A stretch of 64,000 nucleotides of DNA from Cladochytrium replicatum (Eukaryota > Chytridiomycota > Chytridiomycetes > Cladochytriales > Cladochytriaceae). The DNA lies in NCBI GenBank assembly GCA_025526935.1, contig JAHLKD010000044.1, positions 1 through 64,000 of the forward strand. Direction: 5' to 3'. Positions 54,940 to 64,000 of the stretch are shown in pieces. A model generated the notes under the pieces. It made no database searches. It was not told the origin of the DNA and saw only the letters and a list, made by a program, of their open reading frames with translations. The position numbers and the translations under genes are program-made. Each line of letters opens with the position of its first letter. Within the stretch, counting starts at the first letter, position 1.

Positions 54940-56230
54940 GTATATGCTCAACTTTGCTAACATTACTTTAGGAAAGACAACCATGAAGATTCGCCCCCAA
55001 TTGTCGACTTCACCGACAGTGAATCAACAGTCCCCTGCCTTATCGACAACTGTGCTCGAGTTACTGTCCTACAACGCCGTGAACTCTTCCTGACTCTGGA
55101 AAATTGTCCAGATCTCCAATGGGTTACAACAATCAAAAGGAAATGTGAAGTATTTGGTATTGGAGTTGGTAGCGCCCGAGTTGTGTTGGAAAATGGAACT
55201 GTACTTAACATTACCCTTGCTGTTCTCGCTCCAGAAGCCACAGAGAATGTCATACCTGTCGATTCCTCCACGACAACAACTTGGAAAGTTTTGCTGCATT
55301 ATCCTGACTAACTTACATTACAGATGCCACCACTGAACTGACAGTTGAAGTACTTGACCGTCACCCTGACCTCAGCCTCCCATTCGCACGAATTCGCCAG
55401 CTCAACTTTCATATGGCCGCAAAATTACACCACCAACCACAATCAAAGACTGTTCCACTGCCTTCAAACGATATCATGCTCGACTTGGGCATCAGAGCTC
55501 GCATTCCATGAAACTCTTGATCAGACACAACCCTCATATCATTCCTTTACGTCAAACTGACATCCCATCCTCCATTGCAGACATTGATGAAGAAATCTGT
55601 CAACCATGTGCACAAGGAAAATTCAAGACGGCCCCTTCGACAGTAAAGACAAGTCAACCAACCGACGATTTGGCGAAATGTTACACTCTGACTATGCCGG
55701 ACCAATCTACCCACCAGCCGTTGGCCGATATACTGGATTTGAGCTGACAATCAAGACCAAATCACATTTGATGAAAGTTACACCATCTGAATCTACTGAC
55801 CAGTTCCTTGCCATTGCACTTCAACAGATTCATTCCCACAAACATCCGGCACCCGGACAACCCAATCACTGCGATACGATTCGATAATAACCAGAACAGT
55901 GCTGCATTTGAAAACTTCTGCCAAGCAAGAGGGATTACTATCGAGCCCAGTGTTCCCTACGTACCTCAGATAAACGGCATCGCTGAACGAGGAATTGACA
56001 TCATCGTCACAATGGTCTGAACCTTCCTTATAGGCTGCAACCTCCCGCAAAATTACTGGCACCTTACATTCGAACATGCCTGCGCCATCAAGAACCACCT
56101 ACCTCACTCATCCCTGGACTATGCAATCCCTGCAGAAGTAGAATCTGGTTTACCAACCTCAATTAACCATTTTAGGATTTTTGGCTGCACTGTCTGGGTT
56201 CCTGTACCAGCTCCAGCTTGAACAAAAACC
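54940..56230 (+). pseudogene. Copia protease and integrase region
   Basis: Protease-like PCLIDNCARVTVLQRR (about 55035-55075), where the usual Asp-Ser/Thr-Gly triad is altered. Integrase: the zinc site ends in CQPCAQGKF (55595), the core has SDYAGPIYPPAVGRYTGFEL (55680), then RFDNNQNSAAFENF and GIAERGIDIIVTMV (55885-56020), giving the D, D and E of the catalytic triad. Stops or shifts separate the pieces. Unlike the protease, the integrase catalytic residues remain readable. Confidence 0.78.
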
Positions 56231-57457
56231 TCCTCAGTTCGCTCATTAGCCATCTACACTGGAGCGAACACACCAAAAATTATCATGGCCCTCGACCCAT
56301 ATACAGGCTATGTGTTCACTGCTTGCTTTGCTGATTGTGTTTTTGACGAATCTTCTTTCCCAGAACTACATCCCGACCTAAGACCGCAACTACCATCATC
56401 TTCACCTCTGAGAGTATTCCCAATCGATAGCTGGCCCACTCAGATCCAATTCCCTCACCCGAACCCAGCAAACCACAAATCTCTCACTCAACGTGCGATT
56501 GCTGCTGCTGAACCACCCACAATCATTCGGGCACCATCATCACAAAAACAACAACGCCCCAGTAAATCAACATCAGATGCACCACCAGACAGTACACCAA
56601 CGCCAGCGAACATCCCTCTTGTTCGACGTGCACCCGGTGGTCAGCCTAAACACCTTCGACAACAACAACCCGACCAACCCGACCAACCACCCCAACAACC
56701 TCGCAAACGAAACACTACTCCATCACCTACTCTCCATGTCAACAACAAACGCAAAAAGATCTATCATATTAATAGGCCAAAAACATCTAATGTGCAACCT
56801 GAAAGTGACAATGACAATAGGGACACCACTGAGGGTGGTAGTGGAAAACAGACCCTCTGGCACCACTGTGGTAGTGGATAATGCCGGCGCCACAGTGGGA
56901 GTGGGTAACACCTCAAATTGTGAAAGTCACAGCGCTCAAACTGGTATGTAAGCAGCATCTTGATGGAGTTGTGGAGTTGGGAAAACGTTCATTGGTAAAT
57001 CCATGTTCAAAGGCACTCTGTCTCGCTTTCTGAAAGTTGTTTGCTAGCTAGGTCCTTACTCTTTGTGGTGTATGTTTGGAAGTCTGCCATATTGCTCGAG
57101 ACTGGATTCGATGCTTTTCTCTATCTTTATTAGTCTTCACTATATTTTTTAACATCTTTCAAATCCCAAATCCCAATCACTCACTATCCACTTACTACAT
57201 TCAGGGACTTCATCAACTAAACCCCGAATCAAACTTGTTCTCAAGCCTCCTACCAACAACAAGGTCCTCTTCAGTAACATCACCGTCACCCGTTCCCTTG
57301 TAGACAATGCATTTGCTTTAACCACGTACAAAACCATCATGGCTACAGACAACACTTCAACAAACTCCAAATCAAAGAAGCAACAACCTTCCAACTCACA
57401 ATATCGACCAGACCCCATCACGCTGGAAGAAGCCAAAGCTTCACCTGACTAGCCCCA

Positions 57458-59057
57458 ATGGCAAACTGTGATGAAAGAAGAAGTTATTGGTCTCTTGAAA
57501 CGACAAGTTGGAGGCCTGTACAGGAAGTACCAACCCACAAACTACTTGTGGACCACAAATGGGTTATTGTTACAAAACGAGATTCTGATGGAAACATTAT
57601 TAGGTTTAAGGCACGATTTGTAGCAAAAGGGATTCAATCAACAACCTGGATTTGAATACTCGGATACCTATCCCCTGTTATGGATTCTACTACCTAGTAC
57701 CTACCGTATTATCCTTGCACTAAGTGTTATATTTAACGTCGAAGTTCATATTATGGACTTTTTACTTGCTTACCTCTATGGAGACACTGACTGCGAGATC
57801 TACATGAAGGTTCCTGAGGGCCTATATTACGAAGGTCTCTATGGCAACCCTGGAATCCGTCTTCTTAAAGCCCTCTATGGTCTTAAACAATCTGGGCGAT
57901 GCTGGTTCGAACAACTTGCAAAGTTCCTCGATTCTCGAGATTATCTCTCTATGCCTAAAGCACCTCCTATTTACTATAAAGCCTTTGCTGATTGATGGGT
58001 TATTATCGGAATCTATGTAGGCGACCTAGGCATTATGGGAACTCCTGAAGCTAGTCGACTAACCAAAACACTTCTCAAATCTGAATTTGAAATGAAGGAC
58101 CTTGGATTAGCTCAATCATGCATTGGATTCGAATTCCTTCGTACTCCCAATAGTCTCTTTGTCCACCAACAGGCTTACACTAAGAAAATTCTTGACAGAT
58201 TTCGTATGTCTGACTGCAATGATACTACACTCATCCCACTTGACATCAGACAAATTGAACCCTGGAACGACAAATATGGTCCTCTCCGCGAAGGAGAAGA
58301 CATTCTTTCACCCAGTTATCCTTACATGAGCTTAATTGGATCTTTAATTTACCTTGCTAACAAAAGTAGACCTGATATCGCATTTGCAGTACACCTTCTA
58401 GCTCGCCACAGCCAAGCCCCTACTATGAGACACTGGGAAGGAGGTAAAATGATTCTAAAATATCTAAAACAGACTATGGACTATGGGCTCTACTTTGATC
58501 GAACAAAACCCGCTTCGATTGTTGCCTATGCCGATGCCTCGTTCATGTCTGACTACTCCTCTGGTAAAGCTCAAACCGAATACGCAGTAACCTGCTGTGG
58601 CGCAGCTATCTCCTGGCGATCAACGAAACAGGATATGCCTACCACCTCTACTATGCACTCAGAAATTCTTGCTCTCTGGGACACAGCTAAGGAAATTATC
58701 TGGATCAGAGAACTTCTCACAGCTATACTTACAGACTTACGATTACCTCTTACGATCCTCAATGGACCGACTACTATCTATGAAGACAACGCTGCTTGTG
58801 TTTCCCAATTTAAATCAGGTTACATTCGCACTGACCTTAACAAACATGTAGATTCAAAAGTCTTTGCCACTGCCAATCACGACGGTACTGATCTATGTGT
58901 CACCAAAATCTCCTCTTCAGAGAACATGGCCGACTTACTCACCAAAACTCTCGGCCGTATTCAGTTTACCAAACACCGCGATTCCCTCAGTCTCCGATCT
59001 CTTGCAGATATTCGTTCTATGACATCCTTGTCCAAAGGGGGAGTCTCTATGCGCTAA
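57458..59057 (+). pseudogene. Copia reverse transcriptase and RNase H
   Basis: LVDHKWVIVTKRDSDGNIIR and FKARFVAKG at 57545-57640, LLAYLYGDTDCEIYMKVPEG at 57762, and LLKALYGLKQSGRCWFEQL at 57865. The usual YVDD box reads YVGD (58013-58024), so a catalytic Asp is lost, and a TGA stands just before it (57993). From 58035 to 59057 the frame is open for 340 codons: the RT connection (SLIGSLIYLANKSRPDIAFA) and RNase H (SIVAYADASFMSDYSSGKAQ, TMHSEILALWDTAKEIIWIR, IYEDNAACVSQF). Confidence 0.9.
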
Positions 59058-59180
59058 ATATCACGAGTTGGTCAACGAGGTCGATTTGAGGGGGATAGAG
59101 CCAATATGCATTTTATTCTACGGTTGGGCTTTAGTTCTTTTATGGCAAAAGACAATAATCGTTCTTCCATTTCTTTTCGC

Positions 59181-59366
59181 TCTATGATTCTTCGTCGCTG
59201 ATATATATATTTCTATGATTCTTCGTCGCTGATATATATATTTCTATGATTCTTCGTCGCTGATATATATATTTCTATGATTCTTCGTCGCTGATATATA
59301 TATTTCTATGATTCTTCGTCGCTGATATATATATTTCTATGATTCTTCGTCGCCGATATATATATT
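59181..59366. repeat. 31-bp tandem repeat, six copies
   Basis: Unit starting TCTATGATTCTTCGTCGCTG and ending in ATATATATATT. The period is 31 bp and the copies are nearly identical (the last has CGCCG for CGCTG). Each unit holds a TATATATA box. It lies between the Copia coding region and the right terminal repeat, where an LTR promoter would be. Confidence 0.95.
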
Positions 59367-59517
59367 TCCTAGAGCACTATGTTTAGATTTATTTCTCTAT
59401 GCTTTTACATTTGTTCAGAGTGAGTCAAACGTGCACTCTACACAAATGTGCCGTCCTGCGGTAAATCAATAAACACGTGACCACACTCCTCACTGCACAA
59501 GAGCTAGTAGACTCACA

Positions 59518-59538
59518 CAATTACATCCACCACTTTAC
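59518..59538 (+). repeat. 21-bp target-site duplication, right copy
   Basis: Exact repeat of 53401-53421, directly after CTCACA of the terminal repeat. Confidence 0.9.
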
Positions 59539-59559
59539 ACGCTTTAAAAGAATATGAAA

Positions 59560-59930
59560 AAGATCTCAACCTTCTGTGGTATTATTCGCTTCGACGAAAT
59601 ATGCTGCTCGTGGAGCTGATCAAGCGGGTCCTCCTTTTCCGAGGCACCTCAGCGAACCAGCCGGTGCTCGCTTTCATAGTTGCCACCCTTCTGCGACGAC
59701 GGCATGTCCAAATCAAACTGATCCACAAAGTCACAACCATCGACTGCGCGAGCAGCTCGAGATTCGTCGGTGCTCTCGACCTGTTGCTGGTCATCCAGGA
59801 GTGCTATATTGGTGGACAAGCGAATTGGACACGGAATGGACCGAAGATGCGATGGATAATACTACCGTTAATCGGCATGTTGGTGTTATCGAGTGGTAGA
59901 AACCGAGTGGACTTAACTTTTCTACGTCAG
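59560..59930 (+). pseudogene. Ankyrin-like WW-repeat pseudogene, plus strand
   Basis: Starts at a place comparable to the N-terminus of the gene at 30504: MLLVELIKRVLLFRG, VLAFIVATLLRRRHVQIKL, and TIDCASSSRFVGALDLLL against FDTASAIGQIYVLQQ. It then changes frame to VLYWWTSELDTEWTEDAMD and HVGVIEW, where a TAG follows. At least one frameshift and a stop show decay. It is divergent from the relative at 52740-53390, with the Copia between them. Confidence 0.78.
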
Positions 59931-60192
59931 TGATCTCAAGGAGGAGTTTCTTTTGGTCCAGCAGGCCCGTTGTTTAGGAGACATATGAGGTGCTCCTTTC
60001 GCTTTTTATTCAAAATTGAATAGCTGAAAGGCTTTTAGAGGGATCGAGCATCATCACTCCATAAAAATGAATATCAAACATCATATCATCAACCTTCTAG
60101 AGATAGGGAATGGGAAATAATTGGCAAAGGTCCAAAGTCCGGCTGACTTGGCGGGGAAAGTTGTTTGTACATGTTTGGTATAGGCGAGCCGC

Positions 60193-61131
60193 TTAAGCCT
60201 GGCCGGCGGGGATGGCCTTGTTGCGTAGGGAGACGTGGGTCTGGTAGTCACCGACCAGGATGACGGCGTCGGCGTTGACGTTGGCAATGATGGTCTTGCC
60301 ACCGCCGATGGCGGTGATCAACGCGAGAGCCTGTGTGAGGGTGAACTTAACAGTGGCAGGGATCTCACCAGAGACGGCAGCACTGCAAGTAAGCTTTGTG
60401 AGCAATGTTCCTCTAACAAGTATCCAAGGGAAAAGCTTACGTCTTGGGGGCAACAACGATGGGGGTAGCGAGGGGGTTCTGGGTAATGGTACCAAGGGTG
60501 ATGGTGCTGCCACCAACGGGTCCGGTGGCGGTGGAGTTCAAAGAGACGAAAGTGAGGGGGACGGAGAAGCTGTTGTTGTTCGTGATCTTAACGCCACCTT
60601 TGCCACTGATCAAGGCGCTGAGGGACACAACGAGGCCGAGCTTCTGGATAGTCTCGACGCCGGGGGCCGCGAGGGGAATGTTGGTGAAGGTACCGTCAGT
60701 CGAGACGACCGAAATGAGACTGCCAGCGTTGGCGGCGTAGTTGCCGAGCACAGCGGAACCAGCTTCCTTGGCGGATTCGGTGGTGGGGCTGTAGGTGGCG
60801 GTAGCAGCAACGGACACAGCACCGTCCTCGGGGATGGTGTCGGGGAGGGTCAAGGATCCAGAACCGAAAGTTTCGGTGTTGTCGGCGTTACCAAAAGTGA
60901 ATGCAACAACCTTTCCGGCCTCGTCGGCGGTTGCAGTGAGCGAGGCAGTGAAGCTGAGAGTAAGGGAGTCAGCAGTGGACGCGGTCACGTCAAGGTTGGA
61001 CTAAGAGCGAGAACAGCGATCAGGTCTACAATCAACAAGATGCAGTTTTCGACACTTACCACTCCGCTGGGAACAGCAGCGTTGACTGCAGCGGCGGCAG
61101 CGAGGAAAGCGAAGACGAGCTTGGAGAACAT
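60193..61131 (-). CDS. Secreted protein of unknown family
   Basis: Three exons: 61131-61060, 61000-60441 and 60382-60193, with GTAAGT...TAG and GTAAGC...CAG introns; both joins keep frame. 273 residues. A signal peptide is clear: MFSKLVFAFLAAAAAVNA, with cleavage likely after NA. The mature part is Ala/Thr/Ser/Val-rich with very few charged residues and no Cys except one near the last splice (SGEI follows). It looks like extended beta structure (SLTLSFTASLTATADEAGKV, LTFVSLNSTATGPVGGSTI). I recognise no family. An extracellular or wall-associated role is inferred only from the signal peptide and composition. Codon use is strongly biased to C/G-ending codons compared with its neighbours, suggesting high expression. 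Confidence 0.85.
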
Positions 61132-62541
61132 TGTTGAAGAGATGATTGTTGGAAGTGAAGTTCTGAAGACTTGGAGTGATTGATTTGAGGTTCTGTGAAT
61201 CTCTACATGGGAAGGGCCGAGTTTTATGCTTCTGCATCTCCAACAAAAATTTGACAAACCAAGCTCGACAACCATCACGAGCCGATTGCACCTTGCAGAG
61301 CACCATCACGAGGTACATGGATCAGGCGTGGGCAAAGATCAAGTCGTCTGTAAAAATCTGTAACCGGACGTACAAACGTGGCATCCACACGGTCCCCCTA
61401 TAAAGATTTTACGATCAGGTTTTTTTCATCTTGTCAAGACATTCGAACATCAAAACACCGTCTGATTGATGTGTTGAAGGGTCCCGCTGAGTGGTAATCA
61501 GCGTGTGGACGGTTTTATCGCCATCAGTCCAACCTTTATGTCATTGCCCCTGCAGAGCCCTTAAATCTGTCCGCGGGAATTGCGTGTGTGACTTATTGAC
61601 AAGGGCGGTTGCACCTTTTCAGGTCACAACTGCTCAGTGGTAAATACTGCCTCGAAGGGTCCTAATGTCTCCCAACGATGGCACCAATGAAAAGTCGATG
61701 TCTTTTTTTTGAGGACAACTGCCGCTTGCATATTGACATCATCAATGATGCTCAACACGGCATAACGGCTTCCTTCATCTTCGAGCGTGTTACATTGATT
61801 GGTATTCATGCTCACCGACTTTAGGAACAATCATGAAATTGAACACACACAATAACTGTCGGGCAGTACACCTTACACATCATCCCTACATGCGTAAAGG
61901 GCCCTGGATGAAACAAATGACGCTTTGAGCGTATCCACTCTCTGCCGATATCAGGAAAGAAGCACATACAGAAGCAGTACAGCCTTGGCCACGGGATTGA
62001 AGCTTTCCGTGACTTTAGCCGGTGGCAAAACCCGAAAACGGAGGACAGAAGTGCAGTGCATGCGATTTAAGACTGACTCTTGAACATGTCCACAGAGCCA
62101 GCATACAAGAATTCGCAGCTTCGTTGGCGACTTACTGTTGATCTTAGATTTCAGTGGGCCGATTTGAATTTGAAGTGGTCTGGAACGCCTGCTACACAAT
62201 CGACTGGGCCCATTTAGCTCAAAGTGCTACAAGCAAACATTGTCAGGCCCAGGATTCTGAAATGCATCCTTTTGACGGACAAATAGACTCCCTCGTGCTG
62301 ACATTAAGCTTGCCACATCCAGGTTGAACATGTTCATCCTACTCAGCAAACGTCACATTATTACTTTTCTTGAGTGCAGCCTCGCAGCTGTATTTTCTCA
62401 ATGCTTTTGGAAGTTCAAACCGCACTCGAGCGTCCATTCAGCCTCGCAGCTGTATTTTCTCAATGCTTTTGGAAGTTCAAACCGCACTCGAGCGTCCATT
62501 CTAATTAAGAAACCGTAAAATAAGGACAGATTCATAAACCT
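61132..62541. other. No gene recognised; one tandem duplication
   Basis: 1.4 kb without a convincing frame between two minus-strand genes. It contains the 62-bp duplication listed separately. The stretch next to 61132 would be the promoter of the secreted protein. Confidence 0.5.
62378..62501. repeat. Perfect 62-bp tandem duplication
   Basis: AGCCTCGCAGCTGTATTTTC begins at 62378 and again at 62440, and the two units are identical over 62 bases. The lack of any difference implies a very recent event. Confidence 0.95.
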
Positions 62542-63373
62542 TCAAATACCACCCCTCCGTCTGTTTGAGGGCGAGAAGAAGCGCTGGATGACGAAGACCT
62601 GCAGCACACCCATCCCAACAATCAATCCGGACTCCCCCAACGCGAACCAGAAAATCCTCGACTCGGTGCTAGCGACCGTCGCGAAATTCCTGTTTTCTCG
62701 AGTACGGAAGTACCTCTGCAAGCGCGAGATCTGGTTCACCATGCCACCCACGGTGCCCATGTGAACCTCTGCGGCGTTGACGATCTGCTTGTACTGGTCT
62801 TCAGCCTGGGACTTTGCCTTTCCGGTGGCAGCGTCGCGGTCACGGATTCCACCGCTACGGTCGGTGATCTCGTGCTCGGCGGTGACTTCGAGGTCGATGA
62901 CTTTCTCTGCGAACGACGCACCGCTGTTGAAGAAGCACAAGCCGTGTTCACCTACCGCACGGGCAGCGAGGACGATGTCGATCTGACGTTCTTTCATTCC
63001 GGATGTATAGAGTGTGCCGTCGGGACCGGTGATTTCGTAGTCAATATCGAAATCGCCTCCAGTTTGAACCTGATTAAAAACGAGGTTAGTCCTAACCTTC
63101 CCACATGGAAAAGCGGTCCGTCTTACAGCAAAATAGAATGCCATCTGCACGAATTAATCGAGTTGGAGAAGAACGGTCGTTAGGCCCCTACGTAATAATC
63201 TATTGCACAACAGATCTGACCTTCTCATTGACCTTATCCGCCGTGGTGTAGAAGCACGGACGCTCGTGCGCCGCCATGCGGTAAGTAACGGTCGTGCTAT
63301 ACACCAGCGAAGGAGCCAGAGCCAGCATTGTTGCCAGCACAGCCAATGCCCCCATTGCCATCGACCGACGCAT
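62542..63373 (-). CDS. p24 (emp24/gp25L/TMED) family cargo receptor
   Basis: p24 proteins cycle between ER and Golgi in COPII/COPI vesicles and select cargo. Exons are 63373-63221, an 18-nt microexon 63144-63127 (MAFYFA) and 63069-62542; all joins are in frame, total 232 residues. Signal peptide MRRSMAMGALAVLATMLALA. The GOLD domain has CFYTTADKVNEK and, after splicing, VQTGGDFDIDYEITGPDG, with the paired Cys of the domain (ERPCF and GLCFFNSG). A coiled coil (DAATGKAKSQAEDQYKQIVN) leads to RYFRTRENRNFATVASTESR. One transmembrane helix (FWFALGESGLIVGMGVLQVF) and a short cytosolic tail with FF and a basic end (RFFSPSNRRRGGI) finish it, as in COPI/COPII-binding p24 tails. Confidence 0.93.
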
Positions 63374-63639
63374 TGTTCCAAATGAAAGCAAATTATGGGG
63401 GTAACGTAGATGAGGAAAGAACAGGATTGCTCGACCTGGTGCAGAGTCCTTTGCTAGCGAGAGAAGCCTTTGTTGTGTCCTCACACCTCGCCGAATCGAG
63501 TCGAGAAAACTTTTCGGGTTCAGCAACACGTGTGGAATCGAGCAATTGTCCCACTAGAACTAGGCGGAAAAAGAAGCAAAACGAGCTCGGTTTATTGAGT
63601 CTTGGCGTGCAATTCTACCCTTTCGGAGTACTTGGAACA
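63374..63639. promoter_or_regulatory. Divergent promoter region between p24 and F-box gene
   Basis: 266 bp between two start codons pointing away from each other. No specific element was identified. Confidence 0.45.
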
Positions 63640-64000
63640 ATGAGCGAAAACGGCTTTCCACCTCTCCCGACATTAAGCTCAAACTCCCCAAGCAACACAT
63701 GGAGGCCACCGGCCGGGGCATGGACAGCATCTCGGCAGTCGCAAGGGCAAAAGCCAAATTCTGAAGTAGATCCAAGGTAGTTTTTGCTCATTACGCGCCA
63801 AACGTCCATTTATCGGTGACACCATGTTACTTCGCACAAAACGAATAGACTCGCCGAGAAGATTCCCGTGGAAGTCTTGATTCATATCTTCTCCAAACTA
63901 GATACACACGATCTGGTATGTAATCGGGGCTGATGTTTAGATAAGGAACTCATAATAAGCCCGTCACGTTTCAGAGAAAGGGATCGCTGGTCTGCAGACG
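63640..64000 (+). CDS. F-box protein, N-terminal part, cut by window end
   Basis: Exon 1 63640-63776 (MSENGFPPLPTLSSN, disordered), exon 2 63849-63915 and exon 3 from 63975 join in frame. Exons 2 and 3 give LAEKIPVEVLIHIFSKLDTH, DL, RKGSLVCRR, matching an F-box (LP.E.L..IF..L...DL....VC+). F-box proteins link substrates to SCF ubiquitin ligases through Skp1. The substrate-binding part lies outside the window. Confidence 0.8.

Larger units (their letters stand above)
53422..59517 (+). mobile_element. Copia-type LTR retrotransposon, 6.1 kb, decayed coding region
   Basis: Terminal direct repeats of only about 95 bp (53422-53516 and 59424-59517, TCAAACGTGCACTCTAC to GTAGACTCACA) enclose gag, protease, integrase, reverse transcriptase and RNase H in Copia order. 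A purine-rich tract (CCAAAGGGGGAGTC at 59033) lies after the coding region. Upstream of the right repeat are about 380 bp, including a TATA-rich 31-bp tandem array, that have no counterpart on the left. The whole is flanked by a perfect 21-bp duplication. The termini are nearly identical, suggesting recent insertion, while the coding region has many stops. Confidence 0.88.

Overview
The window is nuclear DNA of a eukaryote and most likely of a zoosporic (flagellated) fungus of the chytrid type. The protein genes carry many short GT-AG introns of about 50-80 bp. The recognisable proteins are fungal or opisthokont (RRP5, pirin, APC11, inositol-pentakisphosphate 2-kinase, a carnitine acetyltransferase, p24, a MATE-like carrier). 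A centriole gene (SAS-6) is present, which among fungi fits lineages that still build flagella. No species is assigned.

Layout. 1-7555: retrotransposon-rich block with two LINE families (here LINE-A and LINE-B), a tRNA-derived SINE, a tRNA-Phe pseudogene and tRNA-Leu(AAG). 8490-10136: thiolase pseudogene and a two-finger C2H2 gene. 10137-13500: poorly resolved, no confident gene. 13548-22207: RRP5 and pirin, both on the minus strand. 22420-29624: on the plus strand, a damaged RRP9/U3-55K gene, IPK1 and SAS-6. 29694-33142: APC11 (minus), an ankyrin-like WW-repeat gene and a MATE-like carrier (plus). 33745-36723: repeats, SINE and LINE-B, ending at tRNA-Asp(GTC). 37184-39962: carnitine acetyltransferase with an internal inversion. 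40255-43120: minisatellite and a Copia remnant. 43396-52735: tRNA-Gly(GCC) followed by a long head-to-tail LINE array. 52740-59930: two WW-repeat pseudogenes separated by a 6.1-kb Copia element with an exact 21-bp target duplication. 60193-64000: secreted protein, p24 and the start of an F-box gene.

Three observations stand out. First, all three good tRNA genes have a non-LTR retrotransposon directly on their 5' side, always pointing away from the tRNA, often with further elements stacked behind it; this suggests targeted insertion upstream of tRNA genes. Second, the SINE ends in a 3' tail resembling the LINE 3' tails, so it probably borrows LINE machinery. Third, several housekeeping genes (carnitine acetyltransferase, SAS-6, RRP9) carry frameshifts, stop codons or an inversion, while neighbours such as RRP5, pirin and p24 read cleanly. 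Three of the frameshifts fall in homopolymers, so base errors in the assembly compete with real decay as the explanation.

Most coding exons here were joined by eye from splice signals and protein motifs. Family names are recognition from conserved motifs, not database results.
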